A DNA stretch of 64,000 nt from Suillus spraguei (Eukaryota > Basidiomycota > Agaricomycetes > Boletales > Suillaceae), in assembly GCA_016800925.1 (NCBI GenBank), contig JABCPU010000063.1:124001-188000 (forward strand), in the 5' to 3' direction. The position numbers and the translations under genes were made by a program. Positions within the stretch are counted from its first letter, which is position 1, and every line of letters begins with the position of its first letter. Under the pieces are notes generated by a model. It saw nothing but the letters and a program-made list of their open reading frames with translations, had not been told where the DNA came from and made no database searches. Positions 35,230-49,751 of this stretch are shown here, piece after piece.

Positions 35230-36884
35230 ATGACCGTAGTCTCAAATGATCCCAGTTGGTGGCCGTACATCGGTTGGAATATTGTTTATAGTTATTGGCT
35301 GGGTTCGTTGCATCAGTTAGTGGTGCCTCGATTTCAGGCTAACATCGACTTGCGGTTTTGCAGTTGCCGCCGGTGTCGTGGTGGCATACGATTGGGGTGA
35401 GCAAGATCATGTCCGAAAGATGTCGATATTCATATGATATCTCCAGTGTTAACACTTGGACGAGAATATCTTATAACTGGAACAGCCAACTCGCTAAGAA
35501 TGGTGTTATCATAGATTGAATTGATCTGGGTGAGTAATAGAGTCCCATATCAGAAGAAAGCGACAGGACACAGTGAATTCGCGACAGATGCAACGCTGGT
35601 CTCTTATGACTGTGCTGTACCTGGTGGTTCGTGCCTTATGTCGTACTATAACGTGGTTGGCAAGTTGTGCTGACTCAAATGTTCTAGACACGCTATATCG
35701 GAATACCATATTCCGTGTATGTTTTTAGACCAAAAATTCAGTGCTATACTAACAACTCTCTCCATCAGTATCAACATTCTACGTATGTCTAATGTACAAT
35801 GTGTTCGATTGTTCTGACCGGCGTCACACAGCAAATGTACCATTTGTCTCGCTGACAGATGCATTGGGTATTCTGAAACCATCTCATTTCTACCCAATGA
35901 ATACATTCATATGCAGGGGTTGGTGAGATTTTGACCATTGAACTTGGCCCGGTGTAATCACTCAATAGGTGTAAGTTGGAGCATTTGATCCTAGTACGAG
36001 GGTGATCACTACTTGAGTGTTTCAGGCAACAATGTGGACTACGCTATAAACGGGATAATAGTGGTTGTAACTGCCATGTTGGACGGTGAGTTACCCAGCT
36101 GCGATACCTCGGTGATACTGACTCGACCGACAACTGTCACATGATGCAAGTCGTCATGATTGCTCGGTTGCATGCACTGTATCAGAGATCTAGGACCATG
36201 CTTATCTTCCTTGTTATTATCTGCCTGGCTGTAAACATCGCTTGCGGAGCAATCGCGGCAATAGGACTCAGTCTGAGGTATCTTGTAGGGGGTAAGTTTT
36301 AGTTGCCGACTCGAAAAACACAGCTCACTGGACGAACACCAGAGGAGCTGATACTCTCTGGTACATATCAGTGTGCTTTTTTGGATGGGCAGCTTTTACC
36401 CTCACTGGTGTGGATACTCAACACTGTTTGGGAGGTCCTCGTACTGTGTCTTTCAGCCCGGATTGCTGTGAAACATTTCCGTGACCTGCGACGACTCGGC
36501 CCATTGACAGGATCGACTATCGGGAACTGTTTGATAAAATCACACGTGCTTTATTTTGCATGGTGAGCTTGTAATATGAATGTGACCATCTTTTCTGCTC
36601 ATGTTCCGCACGTGTTAGCTTCGCTGGTGTCTCTTGCTTTGAGTTCATTACTCTGTCTCCAGCGTTCTCGGTGCGCCAACCTGTCGCTAAAATCTGCTTG
36701 TAACCACTGCTAACCATCTACGTAGAGTTCAGGGTCTATTGGATCTGAGATAGTCAACGGTGCTCAACAAATTTTGTTCGCCATGCACATGTTTGTGCTG
36801 GGACCACGCCTCATCCTTAGCATTCGAGAATATCACGCAAAACTTGTGGCCAACTCCGACGCAGCGTGTACATGTATCAACTAG
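35230..36884 (+). pseudogene. DUF6533-family multi-pass membrane protein gene, likely inactive
   Basis: DUF6533 proteins are seven-helix membrane proteins expanded in Agaricomycetes; their role is unknown. Starting at ATG 35230 (MTVVSNDPSWWPYIGWNIVY), exons recoverable by comparison with the paralogue at 50552-52229 give AAGVVVAYDW, LTLGRE, IELIW, QRWSLMTVLYL, RYIGIPYSV, SLTDA, DYAINGIIVVVTAMLD, MIARLHALYQRSR, EELILSGTYQC, WILNTVWEVLVLCL, MFVLGPRLILSIREYHAKL. However, the donor after the GRE exon, GAG|GTGGGT in the paralogue, is GAGAATATC here; without it the intron is read through to a stop. The C-terminal end is also shortened. I treat it as a recent pseudogene, though an unrecognised alternative donor cannot be excluded. 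Confidence 0.6.
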
Positions 36885-36975
36885 TAGTACTGTGTGAGGA
36901 AATGCTTGTCGAGTGTTCCACAGGGAAGAGATATTTGGTCGGGGATCTTTCATAGTATTTATTTCAGCTCTGGTG

Positions 36976-37248
36976 CATCAGGAAATTCACACATTCCTTG
37001 ACGTGCCCTTATGCAGACTTATTTACACTTAACTGCCTTGGTGAAATTGAATCTACTTGTCCAAAATTTCAATGTGAGTGAATTCAGAAAAAAAATGTTG
37101 AGATATATTAATATACATGTTTTATTATATTTCACACTCAAAAAATATAAGATATGCCAGGTGAATGATGTGAGAGAGAGCAAACAAGTTTTGAGATAAG
37201 TGAGTTAAGCTGATTAAGCACGTCAAGGAATGTGTGAATTTCCTGATG
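36976..37248. mobile_element. MITE-like inverted-repeat element, copy 1
   Basis: 273 bp with terminal inverted repeats starting CATCAGGAAATTCACACATT and running about 31 bp in this copy; its 3' end is the exact inverse. It is flanked by TG on both sides (36974-36975 and 37249-37250), read as a 2-bp target duplication. The interior is AT-rich and has no transposase frame. It differs from copies 2 and 3 by several substitutions, so it may be the oldest. It sits between the broken DUF6533 gene and the protease exon relic. Confidence 0.85.
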
Positions 37249-37288
37249 TGTTTGGGTTAGTGATATTGCTGTATGCAACACTCTAGGA

Positions 37289-37421
37289 ACGGTTTGACAA
37301 AATGCATGCGCCACGTAGAAACAAAACTTGCGAATGTACCACATGCGTTTTGACTTGTGGTAGTCGGGTAGTAAGGCTTCTTGGCCCCAATCCAGGTATT
37401 TGAGCCCATGATACTACTTGG
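37289..37421 (-). pseudogene. Relic of an aspartic protease exon 2
   Basis: This stretch aligns with 38788-38914, exon 2 and adjoining intron of the downstream protease: the shared reading includes TWIGAKKPY and TTTSQ. The splice donor seen in the intact copy (GTGAG) reads GCAAG here and the DTGS motif upstream is not preserved. No other exons are visible nearby. It marks a third copy in the tandem array, largely deleted. Confidence 0.75.
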
Positions 37422-37807
37422 TAACAAAACTATATCTTCCTTGGGTACACCAAACTATAACTCCAGTTCCCCTAAAAGGACTTCGCACTTTGCTCTACAG
37501 CAGAAATACCGGGACCAACCTCGTGGGTGCATATGAAACACTGGAAGAAAGCCGCTATGATCAGAGGACAGTTGATCTTACCATAGCATCATTGTCATTC
37601 ATGCACGCAGCACATCAAACACAAGAAATTTAACCAAGGTATTAAACATGCTGATACGAGTAGAACTGTGATCTTTCACGGGGAGAAATTCAACTTGTCA
37701 TGGTATAGGTGTACCCAAACTTAATGAATGTGACAAAATATGTAAGTAACGAATATTCTTGCGGGTATACTGATATGGTCCCTGGTAGTCTTCTCGAAGG
37801 AGTGTAG

Positions 37808-39242
37808 TTAATTTGTCGTGGCGCTGGTGTACGCAGTGGTAGCAAACCCGACTCGGGAGTTTGTCGTGTCATACACCGAGTAAAACCGCTCACTGTGGAA
37901 TAAAAATTCAGCAATTTATTTCCCCGGTAAAAAGGTAGCCCAACGTACAGGAAACAGTAGCCGTTCACAAAATCCAAGCCAGCACCAGAGCGGCTCCCCA
38001 AGTCACTGATGACCAGGTATATGCCGCCAGCGGCACCGTTAATGGCAGTGTTGAGCGATCGAGGCCAAATTTGTGCATTTGAGGTAAGCTCATAAGTAAC
38101 CCCACCAATAGCAAAATACAAGGATGAGAGTTGGCTATACTGGTCAGATGAAATCTTTAATAAGCCAGTGCTCTTATCGAGGGTTCCCCCCGTAGCAGAC
38201 TGATATTTCTCGAAGGCATCTGAACAGTGTATTAGAAAGGGTTCAACGTTGCACAGAACACCTACCAGTTGCAATGAGAATGAGGGTGCTTCCGGTATCG
38301 ACAATACCAGCTGTCTGAGACAAAATCTGTGTCTGCCCATAGCTAATGGATTGATCAATGCCCCAATATGTACTCGCTGGAGATGTTGATGTGATCGGTA
38401 CATAGTTGATGCTTCCAGTATATTTGGAGTCGTCACAACCGCCGAATGCGAGCTCGCCGCCGGCATTATCATTATCAGAGGAAGCAGGTGCGAAGAACAC
38501 TCCGAGTACTTCCGAACTGATGCTTCCCTGCTCAAAGAGGTTGTCCATCACAGTTGGAACCTTATCTGCATTACTGACGGTGCCATGCGTCAAATCACCG
38601 GGTCCCAAACCAAGAAGTCCGTCCAGACCATCACCCAGGTCGAAGTTGCTAGATGAGACCCCAATAGATTGGCTGGGAATGACCAAATTAGAGTTGAGCG
38701 TCACGGTGTCTGTGTATTCCTTCCCAGAAGCATAATTCGGGCGCTTGATATCGCCGTATCCAACATTCTGGGAACAATGTGACAAGATGCATGTGTGAGG
38801 TAGAAACAAAAACTCACGAATGTACCGCCTGTGTCTTGACTCGTGGTAGTAGGCTGGTAAGGTTTCTTAGCCCCGATCCAGGTATTTGAGCTTCCGGTGT
38901 CTAGCAGGAGTGTGTCTGTGATATTGACAATCTCAGATAAAGAAGTCGCAGGAGCACGAGCAGCTTACAATATGTTGCTGGACTCCCTACGCCGATGTCA
39001 GCGGTGAATGACGTCGCAGCATTAGCTATATTGACGGAAGAGCTGCTGCCATCCTGGGCTTGTAGGTTTTGGATTCGAACTCGATCTGCAGCTACGATGT
39101 TCTTGCTCCCATACGAGTTTGTTCTAACGGCAAACTTGAGAGTAGCCCTACTTGACGCTGTTCGAGCATGAGGTAAAGCACTCGCTGACAGCGAGAGGAA
39201 GGCAAGTGCAAGAATAGATGAAAGCGACCTGGAAGGAACCAT
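37808..39242 (-). CDS. Secreted aspartic protease (A1), paralogue 2, 5 exons
   Basis: Exons 38969-39242, 38818-38915, 38266-38767, 37949-38219 and 37808-37892 join to 1230 nt (409 aa), with the same intron phases as the protease at 32739-34171. Signal peptide SLSSILALAFLSLSASA, propeptide, first active site LLLDTGSSNTWIGAKKPY, flap VGYGDIKRPNYASGKEY, second active site GIVDTGSTLILI, and a closing NGYCFLERFYSVYDTTNSRV. The catalytic Asp residues are both in place, so the product should be active. Differences from its neighbour cluster around the substrate-binding loops (for example SSNFDLGDG and ASSDNDNAGG), suggesting a changed cleavage preference. Confidence 0.93.
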
Positions 39243-40289
39243 CTTCTTGAACCACTGGCGTCCGTACTAGCTGGCCCATTTTATTTAGTGTTCGGCATTT
39301 AAATCAGAAACATTATTCCGGCAACACCACCGGAGGCGAACAATAGCAAGGTCAGAAGCGAGCATGGAGATACATTCGACTGGGCCGGCATCTGTAAAAC
39401 ACCCAAGTTCTCGCTTAGTAGTGGAGGAAGGTTGATGTGTTACGAACGTTTACGGCTCAGTGATGCAGCTTGCCGATTGGTGGAGACTGCACACTAGTTT
39501 CTACTGGCATAGTCATGTTTTCAATCTACGATTTTCAATGTTATATTCATATTATGATCACTGATCTAACTCAATAACTCGATAATCTGGTATTTCTATC
39601 TTGCTGGACGGCGAATTGGTTCTTCGGATTGTGACATACCTTGGCTAGTAGTCCATCTTTTCCAAAAAGAATTGAGGTCGTCCCTGGACTATCCCAAACT
39701 AAGTGCTCAATGAGCGGCTAAAGCTGTAGATCGGCGAGTCCCATGAAGTTCATTTGTGCAGTAAGTACAACAACGGGAGTTTGGCAATGACCCTTGCAGG
39801 ATTTTACTATATACTAGTAGTGCACTCCCACTGCAAGATCATCGAGTCGTTTCAGGGACAAATCCTTGGCGTAACCTAGTGTGCCGACAAGCGACATTTA
39901 CATTTAGCAGGACGACATGTTTGTTCGGTTCGCTCACTCCACGAAAGTTGGACCGAACATGCCTGATTCGATCTTACATGAGACCCCACATCGTACACCT
40001 AATTACGCGTGCGCAGGATACCCATATATCGTTTCCTATAAAGCTCATTCATCCATTTGGCATGTCGTGTTTTCCCGTCCACGCCAGTGTTTAACGCTCG
40101 GTGCCTACTGGCCTCATCGATTTCACGATAGACGAAGCTGGATGTTTGCACACGCGTATACAGCCGAAGGTGAACAGGAGGCTGTCATCATGGTGTAAGG
40201 TGTACTCGACCAAGCAAATCACACATACGTCACAGAAGCGCCAAATATCAGCATCCCATTATAATGCCAATACCATCAACAGTTTACTT
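39243..40289. other. Intergenic, protease 2 to RIX7
   Basis: No supported gene. A short inverted repeat (CGGTTC...GGACCG type) lies around 39918-39962. RIX7 ends at 40290. Confidence 0.45.
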
Positions 40290-42790
<2,501 letters not shown>

Positions 42791-42801
<11 letters not shown>

Positions 42802-42940
42802 GGACTTGTTCAAAGCATTTGAACCCTGTCTGATCCATTGCGGTTATGACCTGTTCGATGGCTCTAAATCATGGAACGTACATCCATTGCAACTTTTGAG
42901 TTGCTCAGAGAACTTGCAAAAGCACAGCCACCAAAACATT
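42791..42940. repeat. Direct repeat, copy 1 (RIX7 5' region)
   Basis: 150 bp sharing long matching runs (CCTGTCTGATCCATTGCGGT, GCACAGCCACCAAAACATT) with 44981-45125 in the same orientation, at roughly 80 percent identity by eye. It overlaps the RIX7 start and the upstream region. Confidence 0.75.
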
Positions 42941-43081
42941 CCATCCGTTCGGTTCAGCTGCCGTACAGGTACTCAAGCTTATCAATGAGCTAACCAACGA
43001 ATCGGTCAGCAACAGCCTCATTGTAACTAGTTTGTGTATAATGAGCGATATCCTCCATTCAGGTCATTCCCTCGTACAACC

Positions 43082-44886
43082 ATGATTGTACATCAAGATG
43101 ATGAAGAGACTTCTCTTCTGCAACAGCCAGAGCAAGTAGTGGCCAAGACGCCTCTTCCCTGGGATCAGTTCTGGATCATATTGGTCTTGCAGTTTTCAGA
43201 CTACCTTGTTATTGATACCCTTGCTCCGTTCACCCCCCAAGTAAGTATTTTTTGCTTGGAGTTGAAGTTCATCACAACTGGAATTTTTATCAGTTGATCA
43301 GAGACATTGGCGTGACCCATGGAGACGAAACTCAGGTTGGATACTATGTTGGCATGCTGGTGAGTATTTCTTCATCTTCCGGCTACGTCCGTTTCGTATT
43401 GACAATATCCCGAGCGATCATCGTCCCATGTTGCTCAAACGTTGACGATTCTCTATTGGAGTCAGCTGTCAGATCGCATTGGGAGAAAGCCTTTGATCCT
43501 GATGGCTTCATTCGCTATAGCTAGTACGATGTTGTCATTTGGGCTGTCGAGAACGTTTCTCGGTCTGCTGGTCAGGTTCGCGTGCCATAAACATAATCGT
43601 CATGACTGTCCTTTACTGACCTAGGTATCTTGGTCAGCCGGATCATCTGCGGGGCATTCGATGCGGAATATAGTATCATCAAAAACTTGTTGATAGATAT
43701 CACTGACGCAACGAATTTACCGAAGGCATATGGATACCTGCAAATTTCATTTATGTTATCGGCCATAATAGGGTAGGCGTATTTAATACGTATACTTGCT
43801 CTTGACGCATGATTGATAATATCCTAGGCCAATTGCTGGTGGATCGCTCTCCCGACCCGCAGATAGATTTCCTGAAATCTTTGGGCGTTCGGAGCTTCTG
43901 AAAACCTACCCATATCTCTTGTCGTGTGCTGTTCCGGTTGCATGTGCTTCTATTACTTGGCTACTTACATGTTTCTGTCTCAAGGAGGTGAGTTTGATCT
44001 CCAAAAGTGACTTCTGGATCGCGCTGAGCGCGGCAAAAAGACCGTTTCTACTCGGGCGCCCCTTTTAGACTTGATAAAGGGATGGTTCTCGCCACAGTCA
44101 TATGCGAAACCTTCCACGATATCGAGCGATACTATGGCCAGTTGTGGTGGAACAAACCCTGAAGAAATCTCACCGACGCCACTTCCGCTGCGTGATGTGC
44201 TAACTCCAAAGGTCCTGGCCGTTACGGCGAGCAATGGCACCTTCATTCTCTTTGATATCGCACTGTACTCGATCCTACCTATTTTCTGTGCGACGCCGAT
44301 TGAACTCGGCGGCCTTTCATTAGATCCTCCCCGTATTGGCGCTATCTTTGCAGCATCAGCTTTCGTCTGTTATACAACCCAGATACTTTTCTACGCTCGA
44401 CTGCACGATCATTTCGGCGCATATACCATTCTTATGACCGGTCTTTGCTCTGGCATTCCTATTGTGATTTTATTCCCCGTTACCAATGCTCTAGCTCGAG
44501 CCCATGGAATGGGCTGGGCGGTGTGGCTGGCAATTGCCATTCAACATATGCTGATGGTTATCTTAGACATGTCCTACGGTATGTCATTCCAACATTTCCT
44601 GCGACTGCTTGACTGAGACGAGCGACCATTAGCTTCCATGGTATCGTTTATTAGAGCTTCTGCTCCCAATCGCGCCTCGATCGGAGCAACGAATGGAGTC
44701 ATCCAGTTGGTTGCCGGAGGAGCAAGGATGGTTGCCTCAGCGTGCGCAGGTGCCGTCTTTTCTTATTCAATGCAGAACGGTCACGATGCGTGGTTGGTAT
44801 ACTACTTCTTTATGACAATGATATTTCTCGCGATAGGTACTTCTTTGTTCCTTCCTCGGGATCCTCGTCTGTGGGAAGAAGTATGA
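43082..44886 (+). CDS. Major facilitator superfamily transporter, 7 exons
   Basis: Multi-pass transporter of the DHA1/ZIFL-like kind; substrate unknown. Exons 43082-43240, 43294-43359, 43415-43575, 43638-43772, 43828-43987, 44041-44578 and 44633-44886 join to 1473 nt (490 aa). The acidic N-terminus is cytosolic (QDDEETSLLQQPEQ); the first helix opens WDQFWIILVLQFSDYLV. MFS motif A between helices 2 and 3 is LSDRIGRKPLILM. A hydrophilic central loop precedes LTPKVLAVTASNGTFILFDI, where the second half begins, and the last helices end in FYSMQNGHDAWLVYYFFMTM-type sequence. Exon 3 uses a GAG acceptor, the least certain junction. The gene is divergent from RIX7 and lies between two copies of a 150-bp direct repeat. 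Confidence 0.88.
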
Positions 44887-44980
44887 CTATCTGTGACACG
44901 CCTGGTATCTGTTTTCCAGCTTTGTTCGATGTCCACTCTGCTTGTATTAATATAATGCATGCTAGTAGAGGTGATAACTA

Positions 44981-45125
44981 AGCTTTGCGTGAACTTGTTC
45001 AAAGGATTTGTGTCCTGTCTGATCCATTGCGGTTATGACCATAGTATGCGATGACTTCAAATCATGGAATGCACATCCATTACAACTTTTGAGAGAACTT
45101 GCACAAGCACAGCCACCAAAACATT
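44981..45125. repeat. Direct repeat, copy 2 (right of the MFS gene)
   Basis: Partner of 42791-42940, about 95 bp past the MFS stop codon. It lacks the RIX7 coding continuation, so the repeat unit, not the gene, was copied. Confidence 0.75.
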
Positions 45126-45439
45126 ATGATGTAGACTACATGTCTCGCTTGATGCGGCAAATAATTTCAGATACATACATATGCGAAGCCAAGAAATCAT
45201 GATTATCAATCCAGGGAGCTCGAGTAAACTAGGATGAAAAAAGAATCTGAACAAACAATACCGTGAATTCTCAATAACAGCGTGCGTTCAGTCAGTAGAG
45301 GGACCAGCTTCCTCCATCGTGTCCTCTGTAAAAATCACCTCCCTTTCTTTTGATGCACAGATTCAGATTCTGCATCGGAGTCAGCATGAAAAGCGCGCTT
45401 GCTTTTCTTGCTCTTCCCACTCCAGTTAAAGCTCTTCAG

Positions 45440-46260
45440 TTCAACAGGGTCTCAATGACGGCAGTTGTCGACCACACTGGTCAAATGCGCACAGACGACA
45501 CAACACTTCTGGTCAAGTTCTATGATATTACCTTGAATAATGACGTGCTTTTCAGCGCCAGGCATTATCCCCAGCCCATCCTCAACTTGGTCATACACAT
45601 GTGCCTTGACAAAACCAGATGAGTTCGCACCTTTGGCGAAGTGTGCACCTCACTGCGCCTTTCCCCGCTTTTGACTGCACTTCATCGTGTTTTGTCACGC
45701 TTCATCGCATTTTGTCATGCTTCATCGCATTTAATTGCATACATGCTTAAGCGTGCCTCAGAGGCACTCAGGTGCACACATAATAGTGGAGAGGTTAGGG
45801 ATTTCTCAAGTGAGCCTCATGGTGTCTTAGCGAGCTTGTTCCTATCATATAATGGACCCTTGTCATGTAATTTTCCCTCAGTCATTCTCTCATCCTTCCT
45901 TTGGATAGTGGCTGAGGTATGCACTTACTGTCATTCATATTTACTTTATATCTGACTATGTAGTAGCGCGGTATACGCCACTTTTACTTAGGTGAATGAT
46001 AGTTGTTCTCTCATCCTTCCTTTGAATAGCAGCTGAGGGCGGTATATGCTGCTTTTACTTAGTTTTGTCACGCCTGGCGCTGAAAAGCACATCATCATTC
46101 AAGGTAATATCACTGAGCTTGACCATAAGCATTGCATCATCAGCGTGCACGACATCACGCTTGATCCTTCAACCAGTGTGGCCTTGAATAATGATGTGCT
46201 TTTTAGCACCAGGCACAGGTGTATGGCCAAGTTGAGGATGGGCTGGGGGATAATAGCAAT
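45440..46260. repeat. Block of nested direct and inverted repeats
   Basis: At least four related elements: ATTATCCCCAGCCCATCCTC near 45565 recurs inverted near 46210-46250; CCTTGAATAATGACGTGCTT near 45531 recurs directly near 46181 and inverted near 46075-46100; a CTTCATCGCATTTTGTCAYG unit is repeated three times in tandem (about 45684-45732); and CTCTCATCCTTCCTTTGRAT recurs at about 45888 and 46011. It looks like decayed transposon DNA with no coding capacity. Confidence 0.7.
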
Positions 46261-46413
46261 TGGGCTTTGGGCATTGTCGAAAGTGTTCTAGACTTCCAGT
46301 AGTTTCAGTGTTGCTGAACATTAGCTTTGATGCAGTCAAGTTTACCTACATTTTGGTACGCAGTACTTGGGGCAGTTATTGCCATGATGCAAAAATATGG
46401 TGAGACCATGTGA

Positions 46414-46484
46414 TGCATTAAGGGGGAATCGAACCCCCGGCGGGTCGATGGCAACGACCCAGGTTACCACTACCCCATTAATGC
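46414..46484 (-). tRNA. tRNA-Gly: tRNA-Gly (anticodon GCC)
   Basis: 71-nt cloverleaf on the minus strand. Acceptor stem GCATTAA pairs with TTAATGC, discriminator A. The D arm is GGG/CCT with a nine-base loop TAGTGGTAA. The anticodon arm is GGTCG/CGACC with loop TTGCCAT, anticodon GCC. The variable loop is four bases, and the T arm is GGGGG/CCCCC with loop TTCGATT. The internal B box is GGTTCGATTCC. No intron. A run of T residues about 20 nt downstream on the minus strand (46391-46395) is the likely Pol III terminator. Confidence 0.93.
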
Positions 46485-46578
46485 CCATGAATTGATGTAG
46501 ACTTCTGCAGGTTTCAATGTGGCCAGGCTAGATGGTGTAATAATACGCTACAAGAGATACAGCACCCTGAAATGCACA

Positions 46579-49500
46579 TCAACAGCCTGCTATCTTTGTG
46601 TTCTTCCTCCTACCCTTCCTGCCCATATTCATATTCTCTTCCCCAAGTAGAGCCATAAGCTTCCGCTTCTCCGCCTCCTGCCCAGGATCCTCATACGTCA
46701 CGCGCAGGCTATCCTCACTTGGGCGCGCGCTCCCGTCCAGCAGGCTCATCGCGTCATAATACATGGGCTGCGGAAGCGGCACGAGTCGTACCGAAGGCTC
46801 CCTAGTAATAGTCTCGCGTGTTTCTTGCCGAGATTGCACCTACAGATAATGAATGAAAGAGAAAGAAACTCTATAGACTGCTAACGAACCTTGGGGCGCG
46901 GCAGTGGCGCGGCCGCTTGCCCTTCCGTTGTCCTGGCCGCATAACGTCATCTTCTGATACCTGTCTCTTTCCGAGCAGCGTTGTCAGGCTCTCTTGTAGC
47001 TCGCGGGCGACGTCTCTTGGATGAGGCACTCGCACTGGCGAGGGTTCGCATGTCAGCCGTGCATCTGAGCTTGGGGGGAGTTTCATTGGCGAGGGCGACG
47101 TGGAGGAGGGTATGCGTCCATTGGCGTCCAAGGAAGGGACCGGAGGATCGAGGTCTTCATAGGACAATAGAGATCTCCGGTGTACAGGGGGCAGAGCAAC
47201 ATATTCAAGTGGGGGTGAGCTACTCTGCGGTGGTAGAGGAGGCGGTGAGGCTGAGAACCGTGCCCCATCGTCGCCCTCGCATTGTGGCGGAGCGTCATCG
47301 AGTGAGCCATTTGACTCGCCAAAGAACGTGGCCGGAGGGGCATGTTTGATGTCGAGGAGAGTAGGAGTTCGGATATCTTGCAAGAGATTTGGTTTCTTTA
47401 CGAAAAACGGAAGGACAGGCTTGCCTGTGATAATAAAATAGTCAACATGATATCAAATGTTGGACAATACTGGCTTACTATTAGCATTGATGGTATCTAC
47501 CATCTGTACGTCCTTCGCCTTACCCTTTTCCACTCGGTCGCCAATGAGATATTCGCTGATGTCAGGTACCTTACCCTCTGTCGCCATATCCTCCAGCCAT
47601 GCCATGCCCACGACGGGGATGTTCCACTCTTTTGCTTTGTCGTACTTCGCACCACAAGCACTCGGACAAAGTAGGTGCGTCGAACGTCGGGAGAATATCT
47701 GTGCAAGCGTTATGCCCAACGCGCGCAGCAGACGCTTTGTCCAGCATAGTTCAGACTGATCAAGTCCGGAAAGGCTGAGAATTATTTGCTCGGTATCTGT
47801 GATCGTGTCAGCGCGTATAAGACGAGTGAAGGAGCCACGACGCGTACTAGGTATTGGACAAGGAAGGCTAAGAGGCCTGAACGATATATTTTCGTGCGGC
47901 CCACATATTCGCTCTTGGAAGACCGAGTGTTCAAGCCAACATTCTGTGCGATATTTGGCGCGCAATGTCTCATCGGGTTCGTTCTGGTAGAGTTTGCTAC
48001 CACTAAACCATCTGCTGCATAAGATGCCCCGTACAAACAAGAAAGTCGAAGCTCACCTAATGAGTCGCACCACAATGAAATCGACATCGTCAATATCTTC
48101 ATCCATGACCACGCCTCCTCCACGATCAATAGCATTGCGCACATTTACACACTTTGCCTCCCCAAGTAGACGGAAGCGGTAGCCCGCAAAGAGTGTGGTC
48201 ATCGAAGAGTCCTCCACTTCAGGTAGGTGGGGTGCTTCGCTCCCCTCTGCGACTTCGGGTCCCAGAGCTGCAATGGTGGTTGACCGTCTGAACGGCTGCC
48301 GCGTCATCGGCTCATTTGCTGGCGGCGCAAATGATTTGGTACGTTTGAATGACGAGATCACGGATTTCCCCTGAGGTTCTATCACCTTCTCTGCAGCTCT
48401 CGTTCGTACTTTAGGCATGAGATGTGCTGGTGGTCGTGTCGGCGACATCGGCGAGCCTGTTATCGACTGTGACTTTGAAGGGCTACGTACGAGCTTATTT
48501 GCAACGGAATCGAGCTCGAAACCCCGTGGACGTAAGAGACTTCCCCAGAGCTGAAGCGTCACTGCGCGAACGGGAGCGCGTGCAAGGGACGCAGGTTCCT
48601 CCTCCTCCAATAGATCACATTCATAACTAGATTTCGGTGGGGTGGGCGTCCCGGGTAAATGCCCGTCGACGGGAATCGCATTCGAAGGGTGTGTTCCTGG
48701 GGCAGAGTCGTGGACTGGTATTGAGGTGGTGAGCTCTATTGTGCGTAAACAAACTGTCAAGTTTATGGAGTAGATGTCTACTTACCTTCGTTCATGGTCT
48801 TCCTCTCTGGCCTCGGCCGCGTGACGGCGTAACGTTTTTCCTCGAACCGTCCGCCAAATTCCAAGCAGTCCCAGAACCACTCTTCCCAGACGACATGGAT
48901 CTTTGCCTCGCCACGTTTGTTGAATTTATCAGCGTAGCGCATCTTCTCGGTCTCGTTGTCGCCTGAACAGATTAGATGGGTCACTTTGACAGGGCGTTCA
49001 ATGGCTTTGACGTATGTTCCGCCGTGTCTGGTGAGAATGCGGTTTATGTTTGCACGTTGCTCGAGATCGTCAATACCTGATAGCGAGAGTGTGACGCCAG
49101 AGAAGATGGGGAGGCGGTGCGTAGAAACAGTCTATGGACATTAGGAGTGTGATGTCAGCGATTATGTTGTGCTCACCTCTGCTAGGTATACGTCATCTCC
49201 ACGCAACCAAACCTGGTGTGCATCTGCTATCCACTCGGGACACATGATAGGTATTTTGCGTTCTAACGCGCACTGCACCCGTATGAATAGGATTAAACAA
49301 AGACAAGAGGCACCTAAGAGTAATCTCACCGCATACTTGGCTCCGCCGTGGGTGTTTGCTAGTAAATGAGTCACTCGATCCGTAAAGTCACTGGTAGATG
49401 TAGCGCCGAGTTCAAATGCCTGTTTAAACAAGGTAGGCTTCCCACATACTGTTAACTTCGCCGCTATCTGTTATGATCTGAGCCAGAGCCAACGCACCTT

Positions 49501-49751
49501 GTCCATTGTACCCGTCGCGCAAAGCATAACACCCCTGAACGGCCTAGGACACAAGTCAACCATACTTGCATTGGGAGGGATAAGTTCGGAGTCTGAGCTG
49601 TGGTCATATGGCGCGTCCATAGGATGAGCATGACGGGATCGTGGTTCAGCGGGCCTAAGTTTAACATTGGGAACCTAGATAACTTGTCTATGTATATGTA
49701 GTCGATGAACAAGTCCATGCGCACCTTGTGTGATTTGTTTGACCGACGCAT
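46579..49751 (-). CDS. DPB11: DPB11/Rad4/TopBP1-type multi-BRCT protein, 10 exons
   Basis: Scaffold for replication initiation (binding phosphorylated Sld2/Sld3-type partners) and for the Mec1/ATR checkpoint. Exons 49725-49751, 49498-49674, 49330-49419, 49177-49272, 48786-49131, 48057-48735, 47848-48002, 47479-47796, 46886-47424 and 46579-46839 join to 2688 nt (895 aa). BRCT 1 begins RPFRGVMLCATGTMDK and runs to EWIADAHQVWLRGDDVYL; BRCT 2 spans LPIFSGVTLSLSGIDDLEQR to VVWEEWFWDCLEFGGRFEE. BRCT 3 opens LFAGYRFRLLGEAKCVNVRN and closes at RTECWLEHSVFQERI; BRCT 4 is TEQIILSLSGLDQSELCWTK to VVGMAWLEDMATEGKVP. The rest is Ser/Pro-rich, with basic tracts (KGKRPR) and a conserved-looking tail. The last junction uses donor GTTAGC, needed to keep frame. 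An alternative start upstream is possible. Confidence 0.9.

Noticed and set aside
46860..46890. A frameshift at the end of DPB11
   Set aside because: Donor GTTAGC, a few bases right of the first GT, keeps the frame and gives a family-like tail.
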